NCBI GenBank assembly: GCA_051880475.1
Contig: JBJEOA010000022.1
Span: 1-58,983, forward strand
Direction: 5' to 3'
DNA: 58,983 nt
Origin: JAUUSJ01 sp051880475
GTDB taxonomy: Bacteria; Bacillota; Clostridia; Lachnospirales; Lachnospiraceae
The notes beneath the pieces are model-generated. The model saw only the letters and a list, made by a program, of their open reading frames with translations, ran no database searches and was not told the DNA's origin. The translations under genes and the position numbers were made by a program. Shown here in pieces: positions 6,167 to 14,995 of the stretch; the stretch's first letter is position 1, and every line of letters starts with the position of its first letter.

Positions 6167-9100
6167 ATGGAAAAATGGAAAAAGATAAAGAGGCAGATTA
6201 AGATGAAGAGAGAAGAAAAAAATTTAAATTATGTGGAAAATAAACATATATCCTCTGGTGAAACTAGTTGTTTGGAAGAAGAGTACGAGAAGTGGGTACA
6301 ATTATACAGGGAGGATACAAAAGATCAGATAGAGGATAATCTAGTCGCTTATCAGGAAGAATTGAACGAGAGATGGAGCTATGAGGATATTTTAGAAAAT
6401 CCTAGAAAGTTTTTTAATACGATTGCTCAAATTAAGATATTTCCCGCATATCGATATATTTTAAATTATATTATGATTCAAACGAAGATAGCGATAGGCG
6501 AAAAAAACCAGGTGGGACTATGGAGATATGTGGAGGAGTGGAAAGAAAAGAAAAACTGGGAAGAGCAATTTCTTATATGTAAAGAGGAAGAGCAAAAATT
6601 TGCTAGTTTGTTAAAAAGAGAAGAGGAGGAAGAAGTAAAAAATTTTGATTTGGAGCAGTATCGTCTATGTATAGGAAGTATTTTTCTTCGCCTAAAAGAA
6701 GTTTTTGTTCAAAATGGCAGAAAGAAATTTGAGATGGAGGATTTTAAAAATTTACTTTTTCATTTTACAAAGAAAGAGTTAAAAGAGTTAGCATTTGGTA
6801 TAAAAATGGAATATCAAGATTATGAAATTTTTCGCACAAAAGTATTAAAGCTGACAAGAATTAATTTTTTTGACCGAGGAGATATTTTCGTATATTTGAT
6901 TTTAAAATATGTAAAACAGTCGGCAGAAGAGATGAGTTATTATGAGGCGGAGAAACGTCTAAGAGAAATATATCCAGTTTCTGAGGAAAAAAGAGGGCAA
7001 TTGGAAGATAGAACGACAAGAGGAATGCGAAATGAGCTGGAGGAAGAGTTAGAGGAAGGTGGAAAATTAAAAGAAGAGTATAAGGAACAGATTTTTAGAA
7101 ATGAGATAGAAATCATCAAAAAAGAGTTAGATTGGATTGACAGGGCAGTTTCCAGTCAAAAACAAAGAAGCTCCAAGAAGAAATTAGAGAAGTACATAGA
7201 GAGCATAAGGGAGAGATTACAGCAAGATGAACTGATAAAAGAATTATATATCGGAGACCGCAGAGAGAGAAAAATGGATAGAAGACAGAAAAGAACAAGA
7301 GAAAAGATAAATAGAGAGGATGAAGTTTTCGCTTATTTTTCTTATCCTGCGCAGAAAAATTTTTCTATCCCAGCAGGTACAATATTATATAGTAATACAA
7401 ATCCAAAGAAAGAGCGAATGGAAAAAGAAGCGAAATTTATAACAAAGGAGGCTGTGAATTTACCGAAAAAGGAGTGGCTTGAGCTTGAAGTTCCAGTACG
7501 TGCGATTTCTTCAGATGATTGTTTGGAGGAGTTTTTAAAAAACTCTCGGGTAGGAAAAAAACTACAAAGAGCTGTCGGAAAAGCCAAAAAGGATGCAAAG
7601 CCCGTATTTTTAAGCCAAAAATACTTTGAGATGGCTGAGGAAAAGAAGATTGTTGTTTTAGATGAGTACCTGAAAAATGCGGTAAAAGAGATTCAGATAG
7701 GAAAAGGAATTCGCCTATTTAAGCCAGAGAAGAAAGTAAAAAATGAGGGGATGTTTGTTTTAAAATGCAAGTGGAATGAAGTGATTTTGCCTCATACGGT
7801 ATTTGAGATTTGGATGGAAGGTTACCGATTTCAATACGAGACAGTAGAGTATGCAAATACATGCAAAATACGAGTGAAGGTAAAGGAAATAGATACAGAT
7901 GCTAAAAAGAAGCCCAAAAAAGAAGAGTATTTGTCTATGACAGAAAAAATAGATGGAATTTACAATGTCAAGTTAATTCGTTATATAAAGAAAAAAGAGT
8001 ATTTAGAGTTTTTTTGTAGACGCGAGCGAAAGGTTCTCATACAGAAGGATGAGATAATTGAATTAAAAAATGAGTATGGACATAAATTCCAATATAAAAT
8101 ATTAGAGAATGTAGTTAGTCATGATAAAATTGAGAGTCCCAAAATTACTCTAAAATGGGAAAATATAGAAGAAATAAAGACAGAGTATAAAAATATTAAT
8201 TCCCAGTTTTATGAAAAGGAAAAATGGGAGATTCTACCTACAGGGACAGTCTTTCATCTATCATTTGGAGAGTCTTTATCGAGAGATGATAAAATTAGTG
8301 AGAGAAATAACCAAGTCTCATTAGATACCATCTATTTGGAGAATAGCAACAGGAAGGAAAAGGATATAGTATTAAAAGAGGTAGAAGCCTTTTGTTCAAA
8401 ACCTATTTATATATGGAATAGAGATTATAAAGATGAGAGTGAGAAGCAAAAGGAAGAAAAAGAATCTATAAGAGATACTGAAATTTTGCGCTATTTTTAT
8501 CAGTCATCTTACAGAAACATAAATGATTATAAGGGTGTCATGTCCTACGGAAAAGAGTATTTGTTGAATACAGATTTATTTAAAAGTACAAAGCTTACTT
8601 TAAACAGCTTACATGAATTTGTCGGAGAATCAGAAAAAAGTAGAAACCAGATTTTGACGCTTGCATTTTTGGAGTATATTTTGCAGGATGAGGAAGAAAA
8701 TTCAGAAATATGGGAAGATGAGGAGTTAGATATAACAGAGATTTTGGAGGACTTTGATTATCAGGTTTCTGATGTATTAAATGAGCTTGGATATATGTCC
8801 TTTTATTTGGGAAATGCATACGACGCTTTCTTGTATTTACTGCTTTGCTCTGATTTACCACTTGATATTTTTCAAAACTTATGGTCGAATAAGCATCCGA
8901 TGACTCAGTATATAATTACATACACTCCAGATTGGGAGGAGGGAACTGTAGATAAATGGAAATTAGTTGAGATAGAGGCGGGAGAGGAGATTGAGTTAGA
9001 AAGCTGGCAGACGAGTACGAAGCAAAAACAAATTTTTTCTATGCCGAAATTAGATGAGAAGAAGAAATATATTTTATTCTATGAGAGAGAAGGAAAAGAA

Positions 9101-9214
9101 ACGAGGAAAATTGCGGTAAGGCAGAATGAATCACAGGAGGTAAGCATTATATTGAAGGGAGGAAAACTACAGTATTGTGAAAGAAATGAGAAAACGTTTA
9201 CAGCTAGGAAATAA
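6167..9214 (+). CDS. Large unknown protein, coiled-coil N-terminal half
   Basis: A 1015-residue, highly charged (Lys/Glu-rich) protein; I do not recognise it. ATG 6167 follows GATGAGGG. There is no signal peptide or membrane helix. Residues 1-390 look largely helical or coiled-coil. Residues 390-480 hold a more globular stretch with FSIPAGTILYSN, reminiscent of the short beta motif of baseplate-J-like proteins, but too short to assign. Residues 850-930 (LNELGYMSFYLGNAYDAFLYLLL) look like TPR-type helical pairs. It is the first gene of an operon, and its 3' end overlaps the next gene by 38 bases, so the two products are probably made in balance and may act together. It could be a scaffold for the kinase-fusion protein. 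Confidence 0.55.
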   Translation: MEKWKKIKRQIKMKREEKNLNYVENKHISSGETSCLEEEYEKWVQLYREDTKDQIEDNLVAYQEELNERWSYEDILENPRKFFNTIAQIKIFPAYRYILNYIMIQTKIAIGEKNQVGLWRYVEEWKEKKNWEEQFLICKEEEQKFASLLKREEEEEVKNFDLEQYRLCIGSIFLRLKEVFVQNGRKKFEMEDFKNLLFHFTKKELKELAFGIKMEYQDYEIFRTKVLKLTRINFFDRGDIFVYLILKYVKQSAEEMSYYEAEKRLREIYPVSEEKRGQLEDRTTRGMRNELEEELEEGGKLKEEYKEQIFRNEIEIIKKELDWIDRAVSSQKQRSSKKKLEKYIESIRERLQQDELIKELYIGDRRERKMDRRQKRTREKINREDEVFAYFSYPAQKNFSIPAGTILYSNTNPKKERMEKEAKFITKEAVNLPKKEWLELEVPVRAISSDDCLEEFLKNSRVGKKLQRAVGKAKKDAKPVFLSQKYFEMAEEKKIVVLDEYLKNAVKEIQIGKGIRLFKPEKKVKNEGMFVLKCKWNEVILPHTVFEIWMEGYRFQYETVEYANTCKIRVKVKEIDTDAKKKPKKEEYLSMTEKIDGIYNVKLIRYIKKKEYLEFFCRRERKVLIQKDEIIELKNEYGHKFQYKILENVVSHDKIESPKITLKWENIEEIKTEYKNINSQFYEKEKWEILPTGTVFHLSFGESLSRDDKISERNNQVSLDTIYLENSNRKEKDIVLKEVEAFCSKPIYIWNRDYKDESEKQKEEKESIRDTEILRYFYQSSYRNINDYKGVMSYGKEYLLNTDLFKSTKLTLNSLHEFVGESEKSRNQILTLAFLEYILQDEEENSEIWEDEELDITEILEDFDYQVSDVLNELGYMSFYLGNAYDAFLYLLLCSDLPLDIFQNLWSNKHPMTQYIITYTPDWEEGTVDKWKLVEIEAGEEIELESWQTSTKQKQIFSMPKLDEKKKYILFYEREGKETRKIAVRQNESQEVSIILKGGKLQYCERNEKTFTARK

Positions 9215-11894
9215 AATTAAAATTGGAGATATGACGATATGTATCGATAGAAGCGATGAAGATGCCAGAGGAAGTACATGTCTTGTATACGAGGGACATA
9301 TTGAAGATACGAGAGGCATTATTGTAGATAACGAGGTTATTATAAAGGAATTTTATCCCATATCAAATTTAAAAGATAAATTTGATATAAAAAGAGAGGG
9401 AGAAAAACTAATTGTCTCAGATAAGACGAAGAAAGATTCGGAATACAAGATGAGACTTAGACAGTTTGAGGCGGGATTTAAGATGCAAAAAAAGCTGTCG
9501 AAATCGGATATGATGGAAATTTTAGTGAAGCCATATTTTTATGGAGCGTATGGAGATAGCTATTATTTGGTGTCGGATATTCATCTTGGAAAATCAATGG
9601 AGAAAATTGTTTTTTCTAGTTTAAGGGAAAAGCTGTTGGCAACGATATGTGTGACAGATACAATCGCTATGCTTCATGAGAGTGGATATATTATGATTGA
9701 TTTTAAGCCAGAAAATTTATTGTGGGTAGAGGCGACAAGGAGAAATAAAATCGTTTATCTGATGGATATTGACAGTGTGCTGTCCTATGAAAATATTGAG
9801 CAGATACAGTATCAAGACATTCGATACTCAAAAGTCTACGCCGCACCGCAGCTAAAACAGTTTATCCGAATTTGCCGTACGGAGCCGTATCAATTCAAAG
9901 ATAAAAGGAGAATCTATTTAACTCCGAAAATAAATACCTATAGCATAGGAGTATATTTATTCGAGCTTTTATTTGGACGGTTTCCCAAAAAGGATGACTA
10001 TAGAAATATAGAACAAATATTAGAGAAAGAATATATAGCATCAGACAATGTAAATGAGAAAAATACGTATAAGGATGTGGATTTGGAGAAAACTAGAGAT
10101 AATTCTTTCTTATGTGAAGTAAAGTTAAGTGGAGGAAATAAAAGGGATACTATAAATACTGACATAGATTTGAAGGAAAAAGAAGCTCTAAAAAAAATAG
10201 CAAAGATTTTAAGGAAAGCATTGAGCCAAAGACCACTTCATCAATATCCATCTGCACAAAAATTATTGGAAGATTTAAATGAAGTGTACGAGATTTTGAC
10301 CTCTAATTTATATATTCCGAGAAGACAGATGGAAGAAGCAAATGCTGCGTTTGCGACTTATAATCTACTGGAAAAACATCCTCTTTACTTATATTCATCT
10401 GAACGCAAATGTACTACATTTTATGGTCAGTGGAAAAAGATACAAATTTTGGATATTACAATAGTGGGAAGTTATTCTTCGATGAGAAAAGCAATGTTAC
10501 AAAATGTCATCTCTATCGGACAGATGCTAGACAGTAAACTAAATATTCATTTAATAGCGGAGGATACAGAAAATTTTTGGAAACAATTTACGGAAGAAAA
10601 TCCAGAATTAAAAAACATAGTTGAGTGGAGCATAAATGATGGATTTATTCATAGCGATATTGACTCCTTTATAACGGATGAACCATTTGCCTATATCGAC
10701 TGTATACAATGTCAAAATACAAGAGAAAAACAAAAAAAGATAAGCCGATTAGCAGAGCAAGGATGTAAATATTTTGTCTTGTTTGAGGAAGAGGAAGAAA
10801 AGAATAAGGAACTGTCAGAAAGTCTCACAAAGAGTATTTTGAAAAAACAAAGAGAAGAGGAATATTTTATCGGATATTTGCAGTATGATTTTTCTGCTAA
10901 TATAGAAAAGAAAGGGAAAAAGTATTATGATTATATTACCTTATATCCGATTAGTGCCTATAATCTCTCGGACATTTATCATGAAAATATATATAAAGAA
11001 AAAGTTTTTAAAATAGCATTAAAAATACATGAATATTATTTAGGGGAGTATAAAATATCAAAAAGTAGAGAAAAAATACTCGCAAAGCAATTATATCAGG
11101 ACGTGTATAGCATGGAATCGAGCGAGAGAACGGCAGTACATAGTTTGTATAAATTAGCTTCCATTGGAATTTATGATAAGACATGGAGCAATATGAAAGA
11201 GTTTGAGTCAATGATAATGGGAAAAGATGAGTTGGTTTTTTCAAAACTCTCTTGGTTAGAACATCGCTCGTGGGTTGCGTATATGGTCACACATGGTGCA
11301 GTCTCTGTCAGAAATTTTGAGCAAATGAAGGAGTATGCCTATAAAAATGGAAATGACTGGAAGAATAAAAGCGGAAATATTTTGCATATCGGACATCCGT
11401 GTATTCGAGCTTCGAGGACTGAGAGAAAGCTTTCTGGATATACAAACTGGAAAGAGTTAGAAAATATCGTTGACATTTTAGCTCTAGATCCGCTAGATAA
11501 ATGTAGTTATGAAGTGTGGAGTGCAATACGAGATATTGTGTTAGAGAGAGAAACAGAAATTGAAGATATATTCGGTAAAATCATGGAGGCAAGTAAGAGT
11601 GATATAAAGTTGATTGAGTACATTTCAGATATAGAGGAGCTAATGGAAAGAGTACAAGAATGTATCAACTATATTAAAGCTGGAGAGATAAAATACGATT
11701 TTGATAAGAGAAAAACGATACAATATGGTTTAGAAAAATTAGAAAAAAGATTTGAGACGAATGAAAGTATAGGGAAATATATAGAACAATTAAAGAGACA
11801 AATAGAGCCAGTTTTGGATTATTTTTGGGATAGAGATTTTAAATTGGCGGACGAAAAGATGGTGAGGGCTGTATTGGATATTGCGTTTATTTAG
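9177..11894 (+). CDS. Ser/Thr protein kinase-like fusion protein
   Basis: A 905-residue protein. The start is GTG 9177, 14 bases after AGGGAGG; ATG 9186 is an alternative. Residues 8-290 form a protein kinase domain: an ATP-lysine in VIIKEF (K57), a catalytic loop YIMIDFKPENLL (D175, N180) and an APQL segment in place of APE. The metal motif DFG is altered to MDIDS. The catalytic Asp and Asn are kept, so activity is possible. Residues 400-620 look like a Rossmann-type alpha/beta region (ILDITIVGSYSSM). The segment LSWLEHRSWVAYMVTHG followed by HPCIRAS resembles the helical region seen next to RyR/TrkA-N-type domains in other bacterial proteins, but only weakly. The gene sits between the giant unknown and the vWA-TIR gene, so it is the signalling enzyme of that operon. 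Confidence 0.7.
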   Translation: MKEMRKRLQLGNKIKIGDMTICIDRSDEDARGSTCLVYEGHIEDTRGIIVDNEVIIKEFYPISNLKDKFDIKREGEKLIVSDKTKKDSEYKMRLRQFEAGFKMQKKLSKSDMMEILVKPYFYGAYGDSYYLVSDIHLGKSMEKIVFSSLREKLLATICVTDTIAMLHESGYIMIDFKPENLLWVEATRRNKIVYLMDIDSVLSYENIEQIQYQDIRYSKVYAAPQLKQFIRICRTEPYQFKDKRRIYLTPKINTYSIGVYLFELLFGRFPKKDDYRNIEQILEKEYIASDNVNEKNTYKDVDLEKTRDNSFLCEVKLSGGNKRDTINTDIDLKEKEALKKIAKILRKALSQRPLHQYPSAQKLLEDLNEVYEILTSNLYIPRRQMEEANAAFATYNLLEKHPLYLYSSERKCTTFYGQWKKIQILDITIVGSYSSMRKAMLQNVISIGQMLDSKLNIHLIAEDTENFWKQFTEENPELKNIVEWSINDGFIHSDIDSFITDEPFAYIDCIQCQNTREKQKKISRLAEQGCKYFVLFEEEEEKNKELSESLTKSILKKQREEEYFIGYLQYDFSANIEKKGKKYYDYITLYPISAYNLSDIYHENIYKEKVFKIALKIHEYYLGEYKISKSREKILAKQLYQDVYSMESSERTAVHSLYKLASIGIYDKTWSNMKEFESMIMGKDELVFSKLSWLEHRSWVAYMVTHGAVSVRNFEQMKEYAYKNGNDWKNKSGNILHIGHPCIRASRTERKLSGYTNWKELENIVDILALDPLDKCSYEVWSAIRDIVLERETEIEDIFGKIMEASKSDIKLIEYISDIEELMERVQECINYIKAGEIKYDFDKRKTIQYGLEKLEKRFETNESIGKYIEQLKRQIEPVLDYFWDRDFKLADEKMVRAVLDIAFI

Positions 11895-11911
11895 TAGTAG
11901 AAGGGAGACGA

Positions 11912-12466
11912 TTGAAATTGAGAATGGCGATAAAAAAAGAGGGAAAAGTTATAAAGGCTTATGAGCTTGGCAGAGAAACTGAGGTGGAGAAAAAACTGAT
12001 AGAAGAAGAGAAAATCATAAAAAAAGCAGATGAAAATTATGAAATATTTTCACAAGAGGCGATAAATGGACAGGGAGAGATGGCGAGAAAAGGAGATTTC
12101 TTTAAGTTGGATTCGTCTGGAATTCCTTACCCAAATAGTCGGGAGTTTTTCTTAGAAAATCATCAAATCGTAAATGAGGAGGAAAATGAATATATTCAAA
12201 AAGCAAAACCAGTCCAATATTATATGGCAGAAGATGGAATGACAGAGGAAATTGATTTTTTAGTGGAGAAAAAGGGATTAATTATAGACAAAGAAAGTGA
12301 TAACAGATATTATACTGCTTTTTTATGGGGAAGTAATCTATCTGCGGCGAGAGATGCAGTTATTATTTTTTATAGTATTGATAGAGATGAGAGAGGAGAG
12401 ATAGTGGATATCGATTATAATTTTGTGGAGAAAACTGAGTTTCAGAGGGTATATGAGATACTCTAA
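11912..12466 (+). CDS. Small hypothetical protein of the kinase operon
   Basis: 184 residues, starting at TTG 11912 five bases after AAGGGAG. An in-frame ATG nine bases later (11924) is less well placed. The protein is acidic, with a predicted alpha/beta fold (LIIDKESDNRYYTAFLWGSNL, AVIIFYSIDRDERG) and no membrane segment. I do not recognise a family. It lies 17 bases after the kinase-fusion gene, so it is co-expressed and may be its partner or substrate. Confidence 0.65.
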   Translation: MKLRMAIKKEGKVIKAYELGRETEVEKKLIEEEKIIKKADENYEIFSQEAINGQGEMARKGDFFKLDSSGIPYPNSREFFLENHQIVNEEENEYIQKAKPVQYYMAEDGMTEEIDFLVEKKGLIIDKESDNRYYTAFLWGSNLSAARDAVIIFYSIDRDERGEIVDIDYNFVEKTEFQRVYEIL

Positions 12467-12499
12467 CAGAGAGCATAAGGAAAATCTGAATAAACCTAA

Positions 12500-12643
12500 T
12501 GTTATAAAAGGTTTGATGATAACAGCGGCGGTTTTAGCATAGTTGTTGACCATGAAAAGATAGAGGTTAGTCTTTATTATAGTAAATATGATAAATATAC
12601 AATGAAAATATTGAGATTAAGAAGAAACTACAAAGGAGTATAG
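12500..12643 (+). pseudogene. Coding-like tail fragment
   Basis: An open stretch without a start codon reads CYKRFDDNSGGFSIVV, continues with DHEKIEVSLYYSKYDKYT and ends with TAG at 12641, three bases before the vWA-TIR gene. Its amino-acid pattern is protein-like. It could be the 3' end of a deleted gene, or the lost C-terminus of the preceding gene after a frameshift. Confidence 0.3.
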
Positions 12644-12645
12644 TT

Positions 12646-14436
12646 ATGCCAATTATGAGAGAATTAGAGAAAATACCAAATAGAGATTTACATATTTTTT
12701 ATGTTTTAGATACTTCGGAAAGTATGATAGGAACACCGATTGCTATGTTAAATCGTGCTATGAAAGAAATGATTGATATATTGAAATATGAGGCAAAAAA
12801 GAATGCGGATGCAAATCTAAAGATTGCAGTTTTGGAGTTTAATAGCAATTCTAGATGGGTTTCTAGTAGACCAGAGGAGGTATCGAATTTTATCTGGAGA
12901 GATTTACAAGCAGGCGGACTCACACAGGTTGGAGATGCTCTTGCAGAGTTAAATTCTAAATTATCTAGAAATGCGTTTTTAAACTCTATGACAGGTGCCT
13001 ATGTCCCTATTATTATTTTTATGTCGGCGGGACATTCTACAGATGATTATAAGAGAGAATTAGATAAAATTCGTCAAAACAATAAATGGTTTAGAAGAGC
13101 TACGAAAATTGGATTTGCGTTGGGAGAAAATGCGGATCTTAAGATGATTGCAGAGGTAGTTGGAAACAGCGAAGCTGTAATTAGAACAAACGAATTGTAT
13201 ATTTTTTCCAAATTAATTCGATTTGTTTCCGTTACAGCATCCATGTTAGCAAGTCAAAGTCAGACTTCTACTACAGCAGTGGATGGTGCTTCGATTGTAA
13301 AAGAAGTTGTAGGGAGAAATAGAATACCAGATGAAATTATTGTTGGAGAAGATGGGGGAAATTATGAGTCAGAACCAGAATGGATGTATAAGGATAATTT
13401 TTCTGTAGAAGATAGCTATTTTGATAATAGCTGGTGTGACAATAAGTTTGATTGGGATGATGAATGGGATACAGAAATACCCCTACCCCAGTGTCGGGTG
13501 TGTGGTGAAAATCTATCATTGAATGCAAATTATTGTTCTTTTTGTGGAAGTAAAGTTGAGATTGAGAAACCAAAGATGGATTTGAAGAAAGTACAATTTT
13601 CTGCTATTGCTCCTAAAAATATTATAAAAGGCGAGTATTCAATAATAAATATAATAATGTACGAACAAGCATTTCGAAAAGCTGTAGATGAGATTATAGC
13701 AGAGGCTGAAAACGCTGTAAAGGAAACAAAATCGGGTTTTCACGAAGTTGACAATAATGCAGTAATAAAGGTTGTTCTTTTTTCACCAGATTTAAGTATT
13801 GAAGATAATGAAGAAACACAAATATGGAATGGAGGATATATCAATTTTAGTTTTGCAGTAATGTTACCAGAGGATTATAAAAAGCATCAAATTTTGTTTA
13901 GTGCAATTGTGTATATTAATGATATTATTGCCACAAAATTAAAATTTATAGTGAAATGTTCATCGCTAAAAGAACAAGAAATAGAAATTGTGAGAAATGA
14001 TATTTTTTCGGCTTTTGTATCCTATGCAAGCGAGGATAGGAGGCGGGTTGCAATCATTATTCAGGGTATGAAAAAAGCACGACCCGATATGGATATATTT
14101 TTTGATGTTGATAGTCTTAGGAGCGGAGATGATTGGGAAAGAGCTATCCATCAAGAAATTGAGAAGAGGGATATACTGTTTCTTTGTTGGTCTCATTTTG
14201 CACGTGAATCTAAATGGGTTAACGCAGAATGGAGATATGTATTTGAGAACAAGGGGGCGGATTACATAGAGCCAATTCCAATTGAACTACCAGACATATG
14301 TCCACCACCGAAAGAATTAAAGCATAAGCATTTTAATGACAAATTTTTATATATTATTAGCGCCACAAGTAAGAAGAAATCAACGCAGAACGAATTCATT
14401 CAGGATACAGAGGAGGACATTTGGGAGGATTGGTAA
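12646..14436 (+). CDS. vWA - zinc ribbon - TIR domain protein
   Basis: 596 residues with AAAGGAG before ATG 12646. Residues 10-200 are a TerY-type vWA domain with the MIDAS start DTSES (22-26) and GLTQVGD. The third metal ligand is lost: FMSAGHS here (A128) against FMSDGYA in the paralogue at 29921. Residues 283-303 form a zinc ribbon (CRVCG and CSFCG). Residues 312-445 are a beta-rich spacer (VQFSAIAPKNIIKGEYS). Residues 452-575 are a TIR domain: AFVSYASEDRRR, FFDVDSLRSGDDW, FLCWSHFARESKW and the Glu of NAEW at the position of the NADase catalytic residue. The first 230 residues are almost identical to the stand-alone vWA protein, so one was copied from the other. TIR domains cleave NAD or signal in many bacterial defence systems. 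Here the vWA part may be a scaffold that brings TIR to the kinase complex. Confidence 0.85.
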   Translation: MPIMRELEKIPNRDLHIFYVLDTSESMIGTPIAMLNRAMKEMIDILKYEAKKNADANLKIAVLEFNSNSRWVSSRPEEVSNFIWRDLQAGGLTQVGDALAELNSKLSRNAFLNSMTGAYVPIIIFMSAGHSTDDYKRELDKIRQNNKWFRRATKIGFALGENADLKMIAEVVGNSEAVIRTNELYIFSKLIRFVSVTASMLASQSQTSTTAVDGASIVKEVVGRNRIPDEIIVGEDGGNYESEPEWMYKDNFSVEDSYFDNSWCDNKFDWDDEWDTEIPLPQCRVCGENLSLNANYCSFCGSKVEIEKPKMDLKKVQFSAIAPKNIIKGEYSIINIIMYEQAFRKAVDEIIAEAENAVKETKSGFHEVDNNAVIKVVLFSPDLSIEDNEETQIWNGGYINFSFAVMLPEDYKKHQILFSAIVYINDIIATKLKFIVKCSSLKEQEIEIVRNDIFSAFVSYASEDRRRVAIIIQGMKKARPDMDIFFDVDSLRSGDDWERAIHQEIEKRDILFLCWSHFARESKWVNAEWRYVFENKGADYIEPIPIELPDICPPPKELKHKHFNDKFLYIISATSKKKSTQNEFIQDTEEDIWEDW

Positions 14437-14541
14437 AGCTTTATGAGAGAATGTCAAAGAATATTGCTAATTTTTTTAGACAGGTCTTGAACTGTGTGAT
14501 TTTACAGAGGAGGATATTATTCTTGTGCTTCAAAAAATCAG

Positions 14542-14787
14542 TATCTTTTATCCCTAGATGAAGAGGATCAAGTAAGTTTTTATTACGAGTGGAGTGATGG
14601 TTTATTAAATGATTTATATCAAGATATTAAGTTCAATCTACCTTCAAGTGATTTTGAAATTTTAAAAGAAGATGAGAAAGAGTGGATAGCTCAAAAAGAG
14701 AGCAAAGCAGAGACAGCAACTCGTGGTATGAATGTAGATCTTAAAGATATAGGAGTACGACCTGCTCTATGGTTAAAAATAAAATAG
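14542..14787 (+). pseudogene. Chimeric remnant: LprI-like segment joined to a DUF6273 tail
   Basis: A startless open frame reads YLLSLDEEDQVSFYYEWSDG and continues to KESKAETA, then switches to GMNVDLKDIGVRPALWLKIK and a stop. The first 55 codons are about 93 percent identical at DNA level to 4388-4560, inside the LprI domain of the gene at 3261. The last 15 are the typical end of a DUF6273 domain (compare AVRPSLWVKIS at 20546). It is therefore the scar of recombination between two outer-domain genes. Bases 14437-14541 upstream hold another short coding-like but interrupted stretch. Confidence 0.65.
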
Positions 14788-14827
14788 CAATAAGCATAAT
14801 TATGGGTGAAGTATATAAAACGCAAAC

Positions 14828-14892
14828 AATTATTACATTTTCTTTGTTAATTATTACATTTATGTTGAAAAACGTCAAAAAAGCTGTAAAAT
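14828..14892 (+). promoter_or_regulatory. Tandem-repeat promoter B (LytTR-like geometry)
   Basis: AATTATTAC at 14828-14836 and 14849-14857 (21 bp apart), TTGAAA at 14865-14870 (16 bp after the start of the second repeat), TAAAAT at 14887-14892. Same spacing as promoters A and C. Confidence 0.7.
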
Positions 14893-14907
14893 ATTTCTAT
14901 AGTTTAA

Positions 14908-14940
14908 AGCCTTCCTAGGAGATTAGGGAGGCTATTTTCA
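14908..14940 (+). terminator. Leader hairpin/terminator downstream of promoter B
   Basis: A 10-bp stem, 14908-14917 with 14924-14933, loop GGAGAT, then ATTTTCAATTT. It starts within about ten bases of the predicted start site, so a terminated transcript would be only about 40 bases. Confidence 0.6.
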
Positions 14941-14995
14941 ATTTATTTTACATCAGAACAAAAAAATATGGAAAAATGGAAAAGGAGACAAAAAT

